Shown: piece by piece, positions 22,140 to 31,582 of the stretch
Layout: each line of letters opens with the position of its first letter
How positions within the stretch are numbered: the stretch's first letter is position 1
Assembly (NCBI RefSeq): GCF_001507665.1
Contig: NZ_CP013910.1
Span: forward strand, 2,169,501 to 2,233,500
Direction: 5' to 3'
Length of the DNA stretch: 64,000 nt
Source of the DNA: Deinococcus actinosclerus
GTDB taxonomy: Bacteria > Deinococcota > Deinococci > Deinococcales > Deinococcaceae
Translations under genes and position numbers: made by a program
Notes under the pieces: model-generated
What the model was told of the DNA's origin: nothing
The model's input: the letters and a program-made list of their open reading frames with translations, nothing else
Databases searched by the model: none

Positions 22140-23093
22140 GTGACCGCCCCGACCCCGGCGGCCGTCGCGGCCCACTGGCCGGTCGGGGAGATCCGGGCGG
22201 TGACCCCGCTGGGCGGCGGGAGCATCAACGCCGCCTTCCGCGTGCAGGCGGCAGCGGGCACGTTCCACCTGCGCGTGTACCGTGACCCGCAGCGCGGACG
22301 GGCCGAACGTGAACACCGGGCAGTGCGGCTGGCCCGCGCGTGCGGACTGCCCACCCCGGACCTCTCGGTCACGCGGGAGGGCGGCACGCTGGCCCGGCTG
22401 GGGAACCACTGGGCAGCGCTGTTCGAGGTGGCCCCCGGTGCGCCCGTCCCGCGCAGCGCCCTGAACCCGGAGCACGCGGCGGGGCTGGGCGCGCTGCTGG
22501 CGGAGCTGCACATCCGCCTGCCCGGGGCCGCGCCGTTCGCCGTGCCTGCGCTCGCCCCGCCCGCGGACGTGGCGACCACCCTGGCGCGCCTGCGGGCGGT
22601 CGAGACGGCGATCCTGGCCCTCCCCCACCCGGACGCCACGGACGGCTGGGCGCTGGCACGCACCCGGCAGCGGCTGGCTCACCTGCGGCGCGCTCCCCTG
22701 CCGGATGCGCCGTGCCCCCCGGCGCGCCGTTTCGTGCACGGCGACTATCACGACGGGAACGTGTTCTTCCGCGGCGGCGCGCCGGTCTCGATCATCGACT
22801 GGGAGCAGCCGCGCCTCGCACCGCGTGCGTGGGAGGTGGCGCGCTGCCTGCATCTCAGCCTGCGGCTCGATCCGGCGCTGGGCGCGGCGTTCCTGCGCGC
22901 CTACCGCGAGCGCCTCCCCCTCCCGGCCGAGGAACTGCGGCTGGGCGCGGCGCTGTACGCCACCCTGCAGGAGCGCACCGTGTATGTGTACGAGAGCGTG
23001 TACCTGCGCGGCAATCCCGGACCACGGGCGTTCATCCGCCCGCCGCCGTACGTGCCGTTCCCGCAGGCGTGGGCGGCGTCGGGGCTGCGGTGA
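22140..23093 (+). CDS. aminoglycoside/choline phosphotransferase (APH) family protein
   Basis: A 317-residue kinase-like protein. It has an N-terminal glycine-rich segment (TPLGGGSINAAF), the catalytic loop FVHGDYHDGNVFF near residue 200 (HGDxHxxN) and the metal-binding IIDWEQPR near 219. The family covers aminoglycoside kinases, homoserine kinase ThrB2-like and choline kinases; nothing here fixes the substrate. It is the last gene of the yggS-divIVA-P450 operon, beginning four bases after the P450 stop, so it could act on the P450 product or on a small molecule linked to it. Confidence 0.85.
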   Translation: MTAPTPAAVAAHWPVGEIRAVTPLGGGSINAAFRVQAAAGTFHLRVYRDPQRGRAEREHRAVRLARACGLPTPDLSVTREGGTLARLGNHWAALFEVAPGAPVPRSALNPEHAAGLGALLAELHIRLPGAAPFAVPALAPPADVATTLARLRAVETAILALPHPDATDGWALARTRQRLAHLRRAPLPDAPCPPARRFVHGDYHDGNVFFRGGAPVSIIDWEQPRLAPRAWEVARCLHLSLRLDPALGAAFLRAYRERLPLPAEELRLGAALYATLQERTVYVYESVYLRGNPGPRAFIRPPPYVPFPQAWAASGLR

Positions 23094-23173
23094 CAGCGGT
23101 GTCCAGTTCCACCCTGGGGCCAACACCACGACCCAGGGCTCCACTTCCAACCGCCGCCATTCTCAGGTGCTCG

Positions 23174-23212
23174 ATTCAGAGGGATTGAGAAAGACCTTCA
23201 GTCCCTCTGAAT
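23174..23212. terminator. 11-bp hairpin at the end of the TPR-like gene
   Basis: ATTCAGAGGGA (23174-23184) pairs perfectly with 23202-23212 around a 17-base loop. It overlaps the last codons and stop of the minus-strand gene and lies between that gene and the convergent phosphotransferase gene. Confidence 0.55.
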
Positions 23213-23907
23213 TCTGCGCTGAACGCCCACCAGCCGGGGTGCAGGTCGCCCGCGCGGGCCTCGGCGTGGGCCTCGCCCGGGCGGACCAGGGCCAGCAGGG
23301 CCAGCACCCGCGCGGGACTACGTGGCGCACTGCGCTCCAGGGACTTCGCGGCGGTCGCCTGACCTTTACGGGCGTTCAGACGCGCCTGGGTGTGGGCCAG
23401 CACGGCCAGCAGGTGCGGGTCCGCGCTCTGTCCGGCGATCTCGGCGACCTTCAGACCCTCGGCCAGCGTCCGCAGGGCCGCGTAAGGCTCGGCCTGCTCC
23501 CCCTCCGCGAGCAGGGTCGCGGCGGCGATCAGGGCGGCGCTGTCCCCCTCCTGGCGGGCCAGGGTGCGGGCGTGCGCGGCCAGGGTAGGCGCGTCCTGCG
23601 CCCCGCTCAGGGCGGCAGCGCGGGCCCGCAGCAGCGCCACGCGGGCGCCTGCGGGCTCACCGGCCAGCTCGGCCAGGGCCGGCCCCGACTCACCCAGGCG
23701 CAGGTGCGCGGCGGCGCGGCGCAGCGGGTCACGACTCCAGGCGAGCGCGGCGCGGGGCGCTCCCCACTGGAGGGCCAGGGCCGCCGCCGCCTCCACCTGA
23801 GCGTCATCCAGACGGGCGGGCAGGGACAGTGCGGCTCCACGGAACTCCGGGGTGGGCAGGCTCAGGGCGGCACGCAGGTCACGCAGCGGATCGGTCACGC
23901 CCGCCAT
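23176..23907 (-). CDS. alanine-rich helical-repeat protein (TPR-like), unknown function
   Basis: A 243-residue protein without signal peptide or membrane segment. It is about one quarter Ala and falls into repeating helix pairs (for example AAAALALQWGAPRAALAW and LAAHARTLARQEGDSAALI), which is the look of TPR or SEL1-type scaffolds; a strict TPR consensus is not obvious. The last part (HPGWWAFSAEF) is more distinctive. It starts 33 bases after the stop of the small HTH protein on the same strand, so both are probably transcribed from the promoter near 24326-24353. No function can be assigned. Confidence 0.7.
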   Translation of the reverse strand: MAGVTDPLRDLRAALSLPTPEFRGAALSLPARLDDAQVEAAAALALQWGAPRAALAWSRDPLRRAAAHLRLGESGPALAELAGEPAGARVALLRARAAALSGAQDAPTLAAHARTLARQEGDSAALIAAATLLAEGEQAEPYAALRTLAEGLKVAEIAGQSADPHLLAVLAHTQARLNARKGQATAAKSLERSAPRSPARVLALLALVRPGEAHAEARAGDLHPGWWAFSAEFRGTEGLSQSL

Positions 23908-23940
23908 TGTGCCAGCGCCGCGCCGGACGCGCCCTGCCGG

Positions 23941-24144
23941 TCAGGCGCTGAGGGCCAGATCGAGACCCAGGAAGCGCCACAGCGAGCGGCGGGGCACACG
24001 CAGTCCACTGGGGTGTTCCACGGCGCTCAGGCGGCCGTCGCGGATCCAGCGGCGCACGGTGCGTTCGTGGGTGCCGGTGAAGTCGGCCACTTCGCTGACT
24101 TTCAGGAGTTTGGGCATGTTCTGGTACTGGTCGCTCAGGGTCAC
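23941..24144 (-). CDS. excisionase-type helix-turn-helix DNA-binding protein
   Basis: A 67-residue protein of the HTH_17/MerR-like excisionase family: LLKVSEVADFTGTHERTVRRW forms the winged-helix core (about residues 13-33), followed by IRDGRLSAVEHPSGLRVPR, the wing. It has no integrase or prophage neighbours, so it is more likely a small chromosomal regulator than a phage Xis. The GTG start has an almost perfect AAGGAGGT Shine-Dalgarno six bases upstream, unusual in this window. The upstream 54-codon frame ends three bases before this start. Confidence 0.85.
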   Translation of the reverse strand: MTLSDQYQNMPKLLKVSEVADFTGTHERTVRRWIRDGRLSAVEHPSGLRVPRRSLWRFLGLDLALSA

Positions 24145-24146
24145 GT

Positions 24147-24311
24147 TCAGACCTCCTTCAACGCAGCGGGGCCGCCCGCAGGCAGCCCCGTAACAGATTC
24201 GATGTCGATGCCAGGAAACAGGCAGTGCGCCGGCATGGGTTTCAGCGGCGCGCCGCCCGGCCCGCCGCGCAGGAGCGGCTCAGGCAGGAGGATGTGCAGC
24301 GGACGTTTCAA
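24147..24311 (-). CDS. candidate small protein or leader peptide (54 aa) upstream of the HTH gene
   Basis: An open frame of 55 codons including stop, TTG start at 24311 (an internal ATG lies about 29 codons before the stop), ending only two bases before the HTH start. About 80 percent of its third positions are G or C, below the level of clear genes here but above a random frame. It has Leu/Pro-rich N-terminal residues and no family I recognise. Its translation would run through the hairpin at 24167-24190 and the Shine-Dalgarno of the HTH gene, so even a non-functional peptide could control HTH translation. Existence as a protein is uncertain. Confidence 0.35.
   Translation of the reverse strand: MKRPLHILLPEPLLRGGPGGAPLKPMPAHCLFPGIDIESVTGLPAGGPAALKEV
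24167..24190 (-). promoter_or_regulatory. leader hairpin just upstream of the HTH ribosome binding site
   Basis: CGGGGC (24167-24172) can pair with GCCCCG (24185-24190). On the transcript of the minus strand the stem ends about ten bases before the AAGGAGGT site, so it could influence ribosome access or respond to translation of the 54-codon leader frame. Confidence 0.35.
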
Positions 24312-24325
24312 CTTGCGATGAACGT

Positions 24326-24353
24326 ACCATACCCGCTGTCAGCGGGAGGTCAA
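24326..24353 (-). promoter_or_regulatory. sigma-70-type promoter with a palindrome filling its spacer
   Basis: On the minus strand TTGACC (24353-24348) and TATGGT (24331-24326) are 16 bases apart. The spacer contains CCCGCTGTCAGCGGG in plus-strand reading (24332-24346), a perfect 6+3+6 inverted repeat. A repressor bound there would block RNA polymerase. It points toward the 54-codon frame, the HTH gene and the TPR-like gene; autoregulation by the HTH protein is a reasonable guess. Confidence 0.6.
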
Positions 24354-24477
24354 AGATCTTGCCCTCTTCTTGATCACCCCTGAAGGGGGCCTTGAGGTTC
24401 GCGGCGCCTGCCCGTGCCGGGTGAGACTGGACAGCGCCGGCACGCCGAACAGGCGGCGTGCTCTACAGTCAGCGGCG

Positions 24478-25260
24478 ATGAGCGTCCTGTCGCAGCTGTC
24501 CGGCACCCTGGTCAACGTTGTCACGGTTGTGCTGGGCACCGCCGTGGGCCTCGCGGTGGGCGGCCGGCTGCCCGAGCGGACGCAGCGCACCCTCCTCCAG
24601 ACCCTCAGTCTGGTGACGCTGTTCATCGGTCTGGACATGGCGGGCAGCCTGAACCACGTCTCGGGCGGCGCCGTGCCGGGCGTGATCCTGGCGCTGGTTA
24701 GTCTGGCGCTGGGCGCCGTGATCGGTGAGGCGCTGGGCATCGAGGAGAGCCTGGAACGCCTGGGCGAGACCCTGAAACGCCGCTTCCGGGGTGGGGGCCG
24801 CTTCACGGAAGGCTTCGTGGCGGCCAGCCTGCTGTTCTGCATCGGTCCGATGACCGTGATCGGCGGGCTCCAGAACGGCCTGACCGGGGACAGCGCCACG
24901 TACGTCCTGAAAGCCACGCTCGACGGCATCGCCGCGCTGGCGCTGGCCGGCGCCTACGGCATCGGGGTGGGCTTCAGCGCCCTGACCGTGCTGATCGTGC
25001 AGGGCGGCATCAGCCTGCTGGCAGGCACCTTCGCCGCCGGGCTGCTGGGCGGCGCCGACCCGCAGATTCTCAAAACCAACCCGTACGTGCTGCTCATCAC
25101 CGGGGCGGGCGGCCTGACCATCATCGGGATCAGCTGGAACCTCATGCTGGCCGGGCTGGGCTTCGAGGACCGCCGCGTGCGGGTGGGCAGCCTGCTGCCC
25201 GCGCTGCTGCTGGCGCCGCTGGCCCTGTGGCTCGCCACTCGCCTGAGCGGAGGCGCCTGA
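24478..25260 (+). CDS. DUF554 family membrane protein
   Basis: A 260-residue polytopic protein with about seven hydrophobic segments. It matches the DUF554 (YdfK/YqgA) family by its opening GTLVNVVTVVLGTAVGL, the central LFCIGPMTVIGGLQNGLTG and the late GAGGLTIIGISWNLM segment. The family is membrane-embedded and of unknown function. The ATG at 24478 is preceded by TACAGT eight bases earlier, so the 36 in-frame codons further upstream are not part of the gene. Transcription diverges from the HTH unit. Confidence 0.88.
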   Translation: MSVLSQLSGTLVNVVTVVLGTAVGLAVGGRLPERTQRTLLQTLSLVTLFIGLDMAGSLNHVSGGAVPGVILALVSLALGAVIGEALGIEESLERLGETLKRRFRGGGRFTEGFVAASLLFCIGPMTVIGGLQNGLTGDSATYVLKATLDGIAALALAGAYGIGVGFSALTVLIVQGGISLLAGTFAAGLLGGADPQILKTNPYVLLITGAGGLTIIGISWNLMLAGLGFEDRRVRVGSLLPALLLAPLALWLATRLSGGA

Positions 25261-25303
25261 ATCGGGGCGGCCGGGCTGGACCGCGCGCAGTGAACGTGAC
25301 CCG

Positions 25304-25693
25304 TTACGGGCGCTGCGCCTGACGCACCTGCGCCTGCCACCACGCCCGCACCCACACCCGGAACCGGTCGTAGTCGCGGCCCAGCAGGCGGCGCACCTTG
25401 CGGTCCTTTTCGGCGTTCATGGCGGCCAGCTTCACGTTCAGGGCCCGCGCCGCGGCGGTTCCCAGGGGCCGCGCCGCCTGCGCGTAGGCGCGTTCACTGC
25501 CCGCCAGCCGCTGCAGTTCGCGCACCTGCGCCACCGTGAGGTCGAGGGTCCGGATCAGGCGCTCACTGTCCTGCCGCCCCGAAGCGAGGACGAATAGGCG
25601 CGTCAGGACCGGCGCGCGTGGCCAGGGATCCGCCACCGTCTGCGCGGGGGCGGCGCCCCAGCCCAGCGCGAACAGCAGCAGCAGGCGGCGCAT
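25304..25693 (-). CDS. small secreted protein, unknown function
   Basis: A 129-residue protein with a signal peptide (MRRLLLLFALGWGAAPAQ, cleavage near residue 18). The mature part is strongly basic and helical, with many Arg, Ala and Leu residues and a central LTVAQVRELQRLAGS stretch that resembles the helical periplasmic stress proteins (Spy/CpxP-like) in size and composition; this resemblance is weak and I do not assign the family. It is convergent with the DUF554 gene and appears to be transcribed alone. Confidence 0.65.
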   Translation of the reverse strand: MRRLLLLFALGWGAAPAQTVADPWPRAPVLTRLFVLASGRQDSERLIRTLDLTVAQVRELQRLAGSERAYAQAARPLGTAAARALNVKLAAMNAEKDRKVRRLLGRDYDRFRVWVRAWWQAQVRQAQRP

Positions 25694-25888
25694 GTCCCTG
25701 AGGGTAGACGATCAGCCCGGCCACTTCACCCCCGGTCGGCTTAACGCGCCGGCACGCCACTCTCACGAACGCCCCGGCAGCTGCCGCCGATCTTCAGTCA
25801 GCCTTGAGGGTGCCTTTCAGGACGGGCTTTTTTCAGCAACCGGTCAGAGAGGCGGGGTACGGTGCGCCTCACCACAAGGAGGCACACC

Positions 25889-27184
<1,296 letters not shown>

Positions 27185-27201
27185 GCCTGAACCTGTCAGG
27201 T

Positions 27202-27226
27202 GGGCCGCTCCTCGGGGGGGCGGCCC
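27202..27226 (+). terminator. hairpin after the DUF4384/LGFP gene
   Basis: GGGCCGC (27202-27208) pairs with GCGGCCC (27220-27226) around an 11-base G-rich loop and is followed by CTTTC, a weak T-run. It lies 18 bases after the stop codon. Confidence 0.6.
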
Positions 27227-27227
27227 C

Positions 27228-27722
27228 TTTCTGGTCTGGTGAGAGCAGGCGAATGCTGGCATGACGATCCGTCTCACCACCGCAAGACCAGCCTGGCAGT
27301 CCAGACGCACGACGTGCCCGGCAGGCTGCGGAGAGACAGGCCCTGCACCGATGGGCAGAGGACAGCACCCATGGAGCCGCCTTGATCTCCGGTGAAAGCG
27401 TATGAGCGGAGAAAGCGCGTGCATGAGGCGGAATATCAGTGGCCGGTCAGGTGCGGCGCCTATGCTGGGCTCACCTCGAAAGAGGTTAAGACCACTCAGC
27501 CATCTCGTGCTGCCGGAGGGACACACTGCACGCCCCCGGCCCACCCCTCCCCCCGCAGGCGACGCCGCAATGTGCGCGGCTACCACACGGGGTTCCAATC
27601 GGCGCCTGTGCCGCGCAGGCAGAGGCACACCCCCTTCACCGAAGCTTCGTTGTCCAGCACCCGGGCCGCCCCCACGCGCAGAGGAGGCGGCCCGGACCCT
27701 GTGCCACGTCAGACCGGCGCGG
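27228..27722. other. about 500 bases without a convincing gene
   Basis: Between the DUF4384 terminator and the end of nspC there is no frame with normal codon bias, signal peptide or recognisable motif on either strand. Base composition is less GC-rich in its middle than in neighbouring genes. I searched it for tRNA arms and palindromes: a GGTTCCAATC stretch near 27590 resembles a T-loop but has no matching stems. It may hold a small RNA or decayed sequence. Confidence 0.5.
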
Positions 27723-28952
27723 TCAGCTGAGCTTGGCCCTGAACTCCTCGTAGCCGAAGGTCTTCACCCGCTCGTACGAGCCGTCCAGGTGCAGAATGCC
27801 GATGTCCGGGTGCTTCACGCCGTTGAAGAACGTCGTCTTCACCATCGTGTAGTGGATCATGTCGTCGAACACCACGCGGTCCCCGATCTCCAGCGCCCGG
27901 TCGAACACGTACTCCCCGACCACGTCCCCCGCGAGGCAGGTCGTCCCGCCGATGATATACGGATGGCCGCCCGCGCCCTCGGTCGTCTCGCGGTGGTGAT
28001 CCAGCTCGGGCGGGTCGCCTGCCCCCAGGATGCGGGGCCGGTAGGGCATCTCCAGCACGTCCGGCATGTGCGCCGACACGCTGATGTCCAGCAGCAGGGC
28101 GTCCTTGACGTTGTGCACCACGTCCAGCACGCTGCTCACCAGCCAGCCGGTCTGCCAGCCGAACGCGCTGCCGGGCTCCAGGATCACGTGCACGCCCCAC
28201 CGCTCACGGAAGGCCCGCACCACGCGGATCAGGCGCGGAATGTCATACCCTTCGCGGGTCATCAGGTGCCCCCCGCCGAAGTTCACCCACTTCACCTGCG
28301 AGAGCACGTCCCCGAAGTTGCGTTCCAGCACCTCCAGCGTGCGCTCCAGCGTGTCACTGTCCTTCTCGCACAGCGTGTGGAAGTGCAGGCCGTCCACGCC
28401 GTCCATCAGGTCCATGCGGAACTCGCGGCGGGTCACGCCCAGCCGCGAGAACGGCCCCGCCGGGTTGTACAGGTCCGTCTCCACCTCGGCGTACTCCGGG
28501 TTCACGCGGATGCCCACGTGCACCGTCCGGCCCGCCGCGCGCGCCGCCTCCACCTGCGGCCTGAAGCGCGCCCACTGCGAGAACGAGTTGAACACCAGAT
28601 GATCCGCCAGCTCAAGAATGCGCGGGAAATCCTCATCGCTGTACGCCGGCGCGTACACGTGCACCTCGCCCCCCATCTCCTCTCTGGCCAGGATCGCCTC
28701 GTTCAGGCTGCTGGCCGTCGCCCCGGTGATCCCGTACTCACGCAGCGTCGGGAACGCCGACCACATCGAGAAGCCCTTGAAGGCCACGATGATCTGCGCG
28801 CCACTCTCGCGCTGCACGTACGAGATCAACTCCAGGTTCCGGCGCAGCCGCGACTCGTCCAGCACGAACGCCGGGCTGGGGATCGCCGCCCAGTCCACCG
28901 CGTTCACGGGCGTCACGGCACTTAACTTGAGATCAGAGGGAAAAACAGTCAC
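27723..28952 (-). CDS. nspC: carboxynorspermidine/carboxyspermidine decarboxylase NspC
   Basis: A 409-residue PLP-dependent fold-type III decarboxylase of the alternative polyamine pathway; it removes CO2 from carboxynorspermidine or carboxyspermidine. The N-terminal IPSPAFVLDESRLRRNLE is the family opening, the PLP Lys is in VAFKGFSMW (Lys59), and FHTLCEKDSDTLERTLEVLE, NFGGGH and EPGSAFGWQTG are conserved blocks. The late segment IIGGTTCLAGDVVGEY carries the dimer-interface Cys of this fold. The partner carboxyspermidine dehydrogenase is not adjacent. The GTG start follows TACGCT by seven bases (leaderless). Confidence 0.93.
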   Translation of the reverse strand: MTVFPSDLKLSAVTPVNAVDWAAIPSPAFVLDESRLRRNLELISYVQRESGAQIIVAFKGFSMWSAFPTLREYGITGATASSLNEAILAREEMGGEVHVYAPAYSDEDFPRILELADHLVFNSFSQWARFRPQVEAARAAGRTVHVGIRVNPEYAEVETDLYNPAGPFSRLGVTRREFRMDLMDGVDGLHFHTLCEKDSDTLERTLEVLERNFGDVLSQVKWVNFGGGHLMTREGYDIPRLIRVVRAFRERWGVHVILEPGSAFGWQTGWLVSSVLDVVHNVKDALLLDISVSAHMPDVLEMPYRPRILGAGDPPELDHHRETTEGAGGHPYIIGGTTCLAGDVVGEYVFDRALEIGDRVVFDDMIHYTMVKTTFFNGVKHPDIGILHLDGSYERVKTFGYEEFRAKLS

Positions 28953-28999
28953 GCCCCACAGCGTAACGGCTGACGCGCGAAGAAAGAGTCAGCGGGGAT

Positions 29000-30769
29000 T
29001 CAGGGGGACTTGGGAGTCACCGGCTCGAAGTGGATGCCGTCCTTCTCGAAGACGGGCTGGAGTTCGCCGGCCGCCACGCGCTCGATCAACCGCTGGTGCT
29101 CTGCGCTGATCTCGCGCTGCTCAATCCGTTGCCTCGGATCAAACAAGGCTGCGGTGGACGAATCGTTCATGTGACTGCACGCACGGAACACCCCGAAGAT
29201 CAGTGCCGCGATCAGGAACCACGGCACCCGGAAGGGTCGGGAGTCCGTCTCGTCCTTCGGGGTCAATCGTCTGGCGCGCACCGCTTTCAATTTCAGGCGT
29301 CTCGCCGTGACTTCCTGCCAGTCTTTCTCCTGCGCGGACTTCAGCGCCTTGCGTGAGGGTCCATGATCGGTCATGGCCGCACGCTCCAGCAGATGCCGTG
29401 CGTACTCCAGGCTGGCCTGGATGGGCTGAGTGTCCACGGGGCGCAGCACGCCGTCCTCGCCCAGTTCGACATTCCCGGCCCGCAGCTGCCGGGCCAGTTC
29501 GAAACGGGCGTCGTTTTCACCACCGTCGGCGGCGCGGTGCAGGTACTTGAAGCGTTGCCGTGGTTCCAGATTGAACTGCCGCTGGAATTCCGGGAACTGC
29601 TGGTACACGTGCCAGCTCATTTCTCCGCTGAGCAGGTCGGCCGCCTTGAGGACGTCTACTCGCCGCTGCTCGACTGGCGCGGAGGTGTGCTCGCTGAGGT
29701 AGGCGAGGGTTTCAGCCGCTGCCGTATGGCCCTGGTCACGGGCGATTTCCAGAACGGCGCGGGCACTCTGCGTCCCCCAGGCGGGATGGACCAACTGCAT
29801 GTGCCCGAGCAGGACGGCCGAATCGGCGTCTCCGTCCTGCGCTGCGCTGGCCAGCAGGGCGGTGATGCGTGGCAGCTCGGGCTTGATCCAGTCTCCAGCC
29901 TTGAGCACAGCCCAGCCAAAATTTCCAGACGGCACGCTGTTCTCCTGCTGCGCGGCGGAAAGGTAACGGCGCAGGGCGTCCAGACGCTCGGATGGACTGG
30001 CGTCCGCTCCGGTCAGGGCGATCAGGAGCTGCTCGGACTGGAGCGGGTCGAGTTCAGCGGCGATGCGCGCGCGTTCCACGGCCAGTGCGTGATCCTGCGA
30101 AAAATGCTGCGCGTGGTGCGCCACGCGACTGTGGAATGCGGCCCAGAGGCGCTGCATGTCGGTCTGACCCAGCAGTCCGGCGTCCTGCTGCTGGCGCACG
30201 AAGGTGAGCATGTGTTCCTCACTGCCGCCCCACTCGGTGCGCAGGTGCAGCAGCATGACGCGGCGCAGGGCGAGGGTGCCCGGGTTGTCCTGAACAGCGC
30301 GCGTGAACCAGTCGGGGTACTGCTGCGTCTGCACGTCGCGCAGGCTCAGCTGGCAGCCGCGCGTGTTGCTGGCCAGTCCGATGACGTTCCAGGCGGCCAG
30401 GGGATTGTCGGTGAGGGTAACGGCGTGGCGGGCGCACCCGTCCGTCTGGGTCAGGAAGTGATCCAGGGAGCGCCAGCCCTGGTCACTGACGCGGTTGGAC
30501 GTGTGACCGCCGCGCGCTTCCCAGCCCCGTCCCAGGAACCAGCCCGCCAGGGCGACGTGCGGGGCATACGTGCCGGGATGAGTCTCGGTCCACTTCTGGA
30601 AGCCTTCTGCCAGGGTCAGGTCGGAGGTCTGGAAGGCACCGAAGGCCCTTAGCAGGTCGCCTTCACTGATCTGCCCGGCCTCGAACTGCGCCTGCAGGTT
30701 GGTGAGGTGGGCGTGCAGGGGTTCGATGTCGCCGGTGCGGAGGAGGTTCAGGAGGCTTGGGCCGTTCAT
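29000..30769 (-). CDS. large helical-repeat protein with one C-terminal membrane helix (DUF4034/Sel1-like)
   Basis: A 589-residue protein. The N-terminal 250 residues resemble DUF4034-type TPR-like regions (HVALAGWFLGRGWEARG, LAAWNVIGLASNTRG, YPDWFTRA), the middle has Sel1-like helix pairs (ADSAVLLGHMQ, GHTAAAETLAYLSEH, GENDARFELARQLR), and a single hydrophobic helix occurs near residue 520, flanked by basic residues. The family call is by look only. It uses more A/T-ending codons than neighbours, especially toward the C-terminus. The ATG follows TAGCAT by nine bases. Its stop is about 50 bases from the nspC start, with the nspC promoter between. Confidence 0.7.
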   Translation of the reverse strand: MNGPSLLNLLRTGDIEPLHAHLTNLQAQFEAGQISEGDLLRAFGAFQTSDLTLAEGFQKWTETHPGTYAPHVALAGWFLGRGWEARGGHTSNRVSDQGWRSLDHFLTQTDGCARHAVTLTDNPLAAWNVIGLASNTRGCQLSLRDVQTQQYPDWFTRAVQDNPGTLALRRVMLLHLRTEWGGSEEHMLTFVRQQQDAGLLGQTDMQRLWAAFHSRVAHHAQHFSQDHALAVERARIAAELDPLQSEQLLIALTGADASPSERLDALRRYLSAAQQENSVPSGNFGWAVLKAGDWIKPELPRITALLASAAQDGDADSAVLLGHMQLVHPAWGTQSARAVLEIARDQGHTAAAETLAYLSEHTSAPVEQRRVDVLKAADLLSGEMSWHVYQQFPEFQRQFNLEPRQRFKYLHRAADGGENDARFELARQLRAGNVELGEDGVLRPVDTQPIQASLEYARHLLERAAMTDHGPSRKALKSAQEKDWQEVTARRLKLKAVRARRLTPKDETDSRPFRVPWFLIAALIFGVFRACSHMNDSSTAALFDPRQRIEQREISAEHQRLIERVAAGELQPVFEKDGIHFEPVTPKSP

Positions 30770-30813
30770 GGAGCCTTCATGCTAGCGAATCCCCTCAGGC
30801 AGAACGGACGAAA

Positions 30814-30844
30814 CCGCCCGCCATACCGGGGGGCAGGCGGGCGG
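30814..30844. terminator. hairpin downstream of comB
   Basis: CCGCCCGCC (30814-30822) pairs with GGCGGGCGG (30836-30844) around a 13-base loop. It lies just downstream of the comB stop on the minus strand. Confidence 0.6.
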
Positions 30845-30861
30845 GGATGGGGGTACACGAC

Positions 30862-31581
30862 TCACCCAGCGGTGAATTTCAGGGTGCCGTCCGGGGCGCC
30901 CTCGGGGATCAGGGTGGGGACGATGGTGCTGGTGCTCAGTCCGGCGGCGGCGCGGACGTCCTCGCCCAGGCCCAAGCGCATGAGGTGCTGGCCGTGGCCG
31001 CTGCTGCCCAGGGCTTCCAGGGGGTTGCCGCCGTTGCGGCGGACCGTCAGGGCGATGCGGGCGCCGTCGTCGATGCTGAATTCACCCATGGCGAGCAGGT
31101 ACTCGGCGAGGACCCCGGCGGCGTACACGTCCTCCAGGCCGACGTGTTCGTCGGTGCCGGCGCAGACGATGGCGATTTCCTCGGTGGCGGCGGCGCGGGC
31201 GCGGCGGGCGGCGGCGTGCGCGTTCGTCAGGGCAGCCAGGAAGATGTGCTTGCCGCTCTGCGCGGCGGTGTGGGCGGCGCCGGTGCCGTTGGTGGTGTTC
31301 ATGACGACCGTCTTGCCGGTGAAGTTCTGCCCGGCGGCCTCGACGGGGCTGTTGCCGAAGTCGAAGCCAGGGATGGGCAGGCCGCCGCGTTCTCCGCCGA
31401 GCAGGTAGGGGCTGCCCTCGGTGCGGAGGTTCAGGGCGATCTCGGGGGTGGCGGTGAGCAGCAGGGCGTCCGCGCCGCGTTCGAGGTACGTGACAGCGGT
31501 GGTGGTGGCGCGCAGCACGTCAATGATGACCACGACGTCCGGGTAGTTGCCGTGTGGGAGGAGGTCGACCCTCAGGCGCAT
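30862..31581 (-). CDS. comB: 2-phosphosulfolactate phosphatase family protein (ComB)
   Basis: A 239-residue ComB-family protein. Diagnostic segments are [16 protein letters not shown] near the N-terminus, [20 protein letters not shown] in the middle, and TTNGTGA and [18 protein letters not shown] later. In methanogens ComB hydrolyses phosphosulfolactate on the way to coenzyme M; Deinococcus is not known to make coenzyme M, so the physiological substrate is unclear, perhaps another sulfonate or phosphate ester. It starts one base after the rpe stop, so it is in an operon with rpe and probably translationally coupled. Confidence 0.9.
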   Translation of the reverse strand: MRLRVDLLPHGNYPDVVVIIDVLRATTTAVTYLERGADALLLTATPEIALNLRTEGSPYLLGGERGGLPIPGFDFGNSPVEAAGQNFTGKTVVMNTTNGTGAAHTAAQSGKHIFLAALTNAHAAARRARAAATEEIAIVCAGTDEHVGLEDVYAAGVLAEYLLAMGEFSIDDGARIALTVRRNGGNPLEALGSSGHGQHLMRLGLGEDVRAAAGLSTSTIVPTLIPEGAPDGTLKFTAG

Positions 31582-31582
31582 G

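Noticed and set aside
27583..27610. GGTTCCAATC resembling a tRNA T-loop
   Set aside because: The flanking bases cannot form a T-stem, and no acceptor or anticodon arm was found around it.
27392..27730. A 112-codon frame in the 500-base gap before nspC
   Set aside because: It has no signal peptide, no motif and an Arg/Pro/Thr-rich random look, and part of it overlaps the end of nspC on the other strand.
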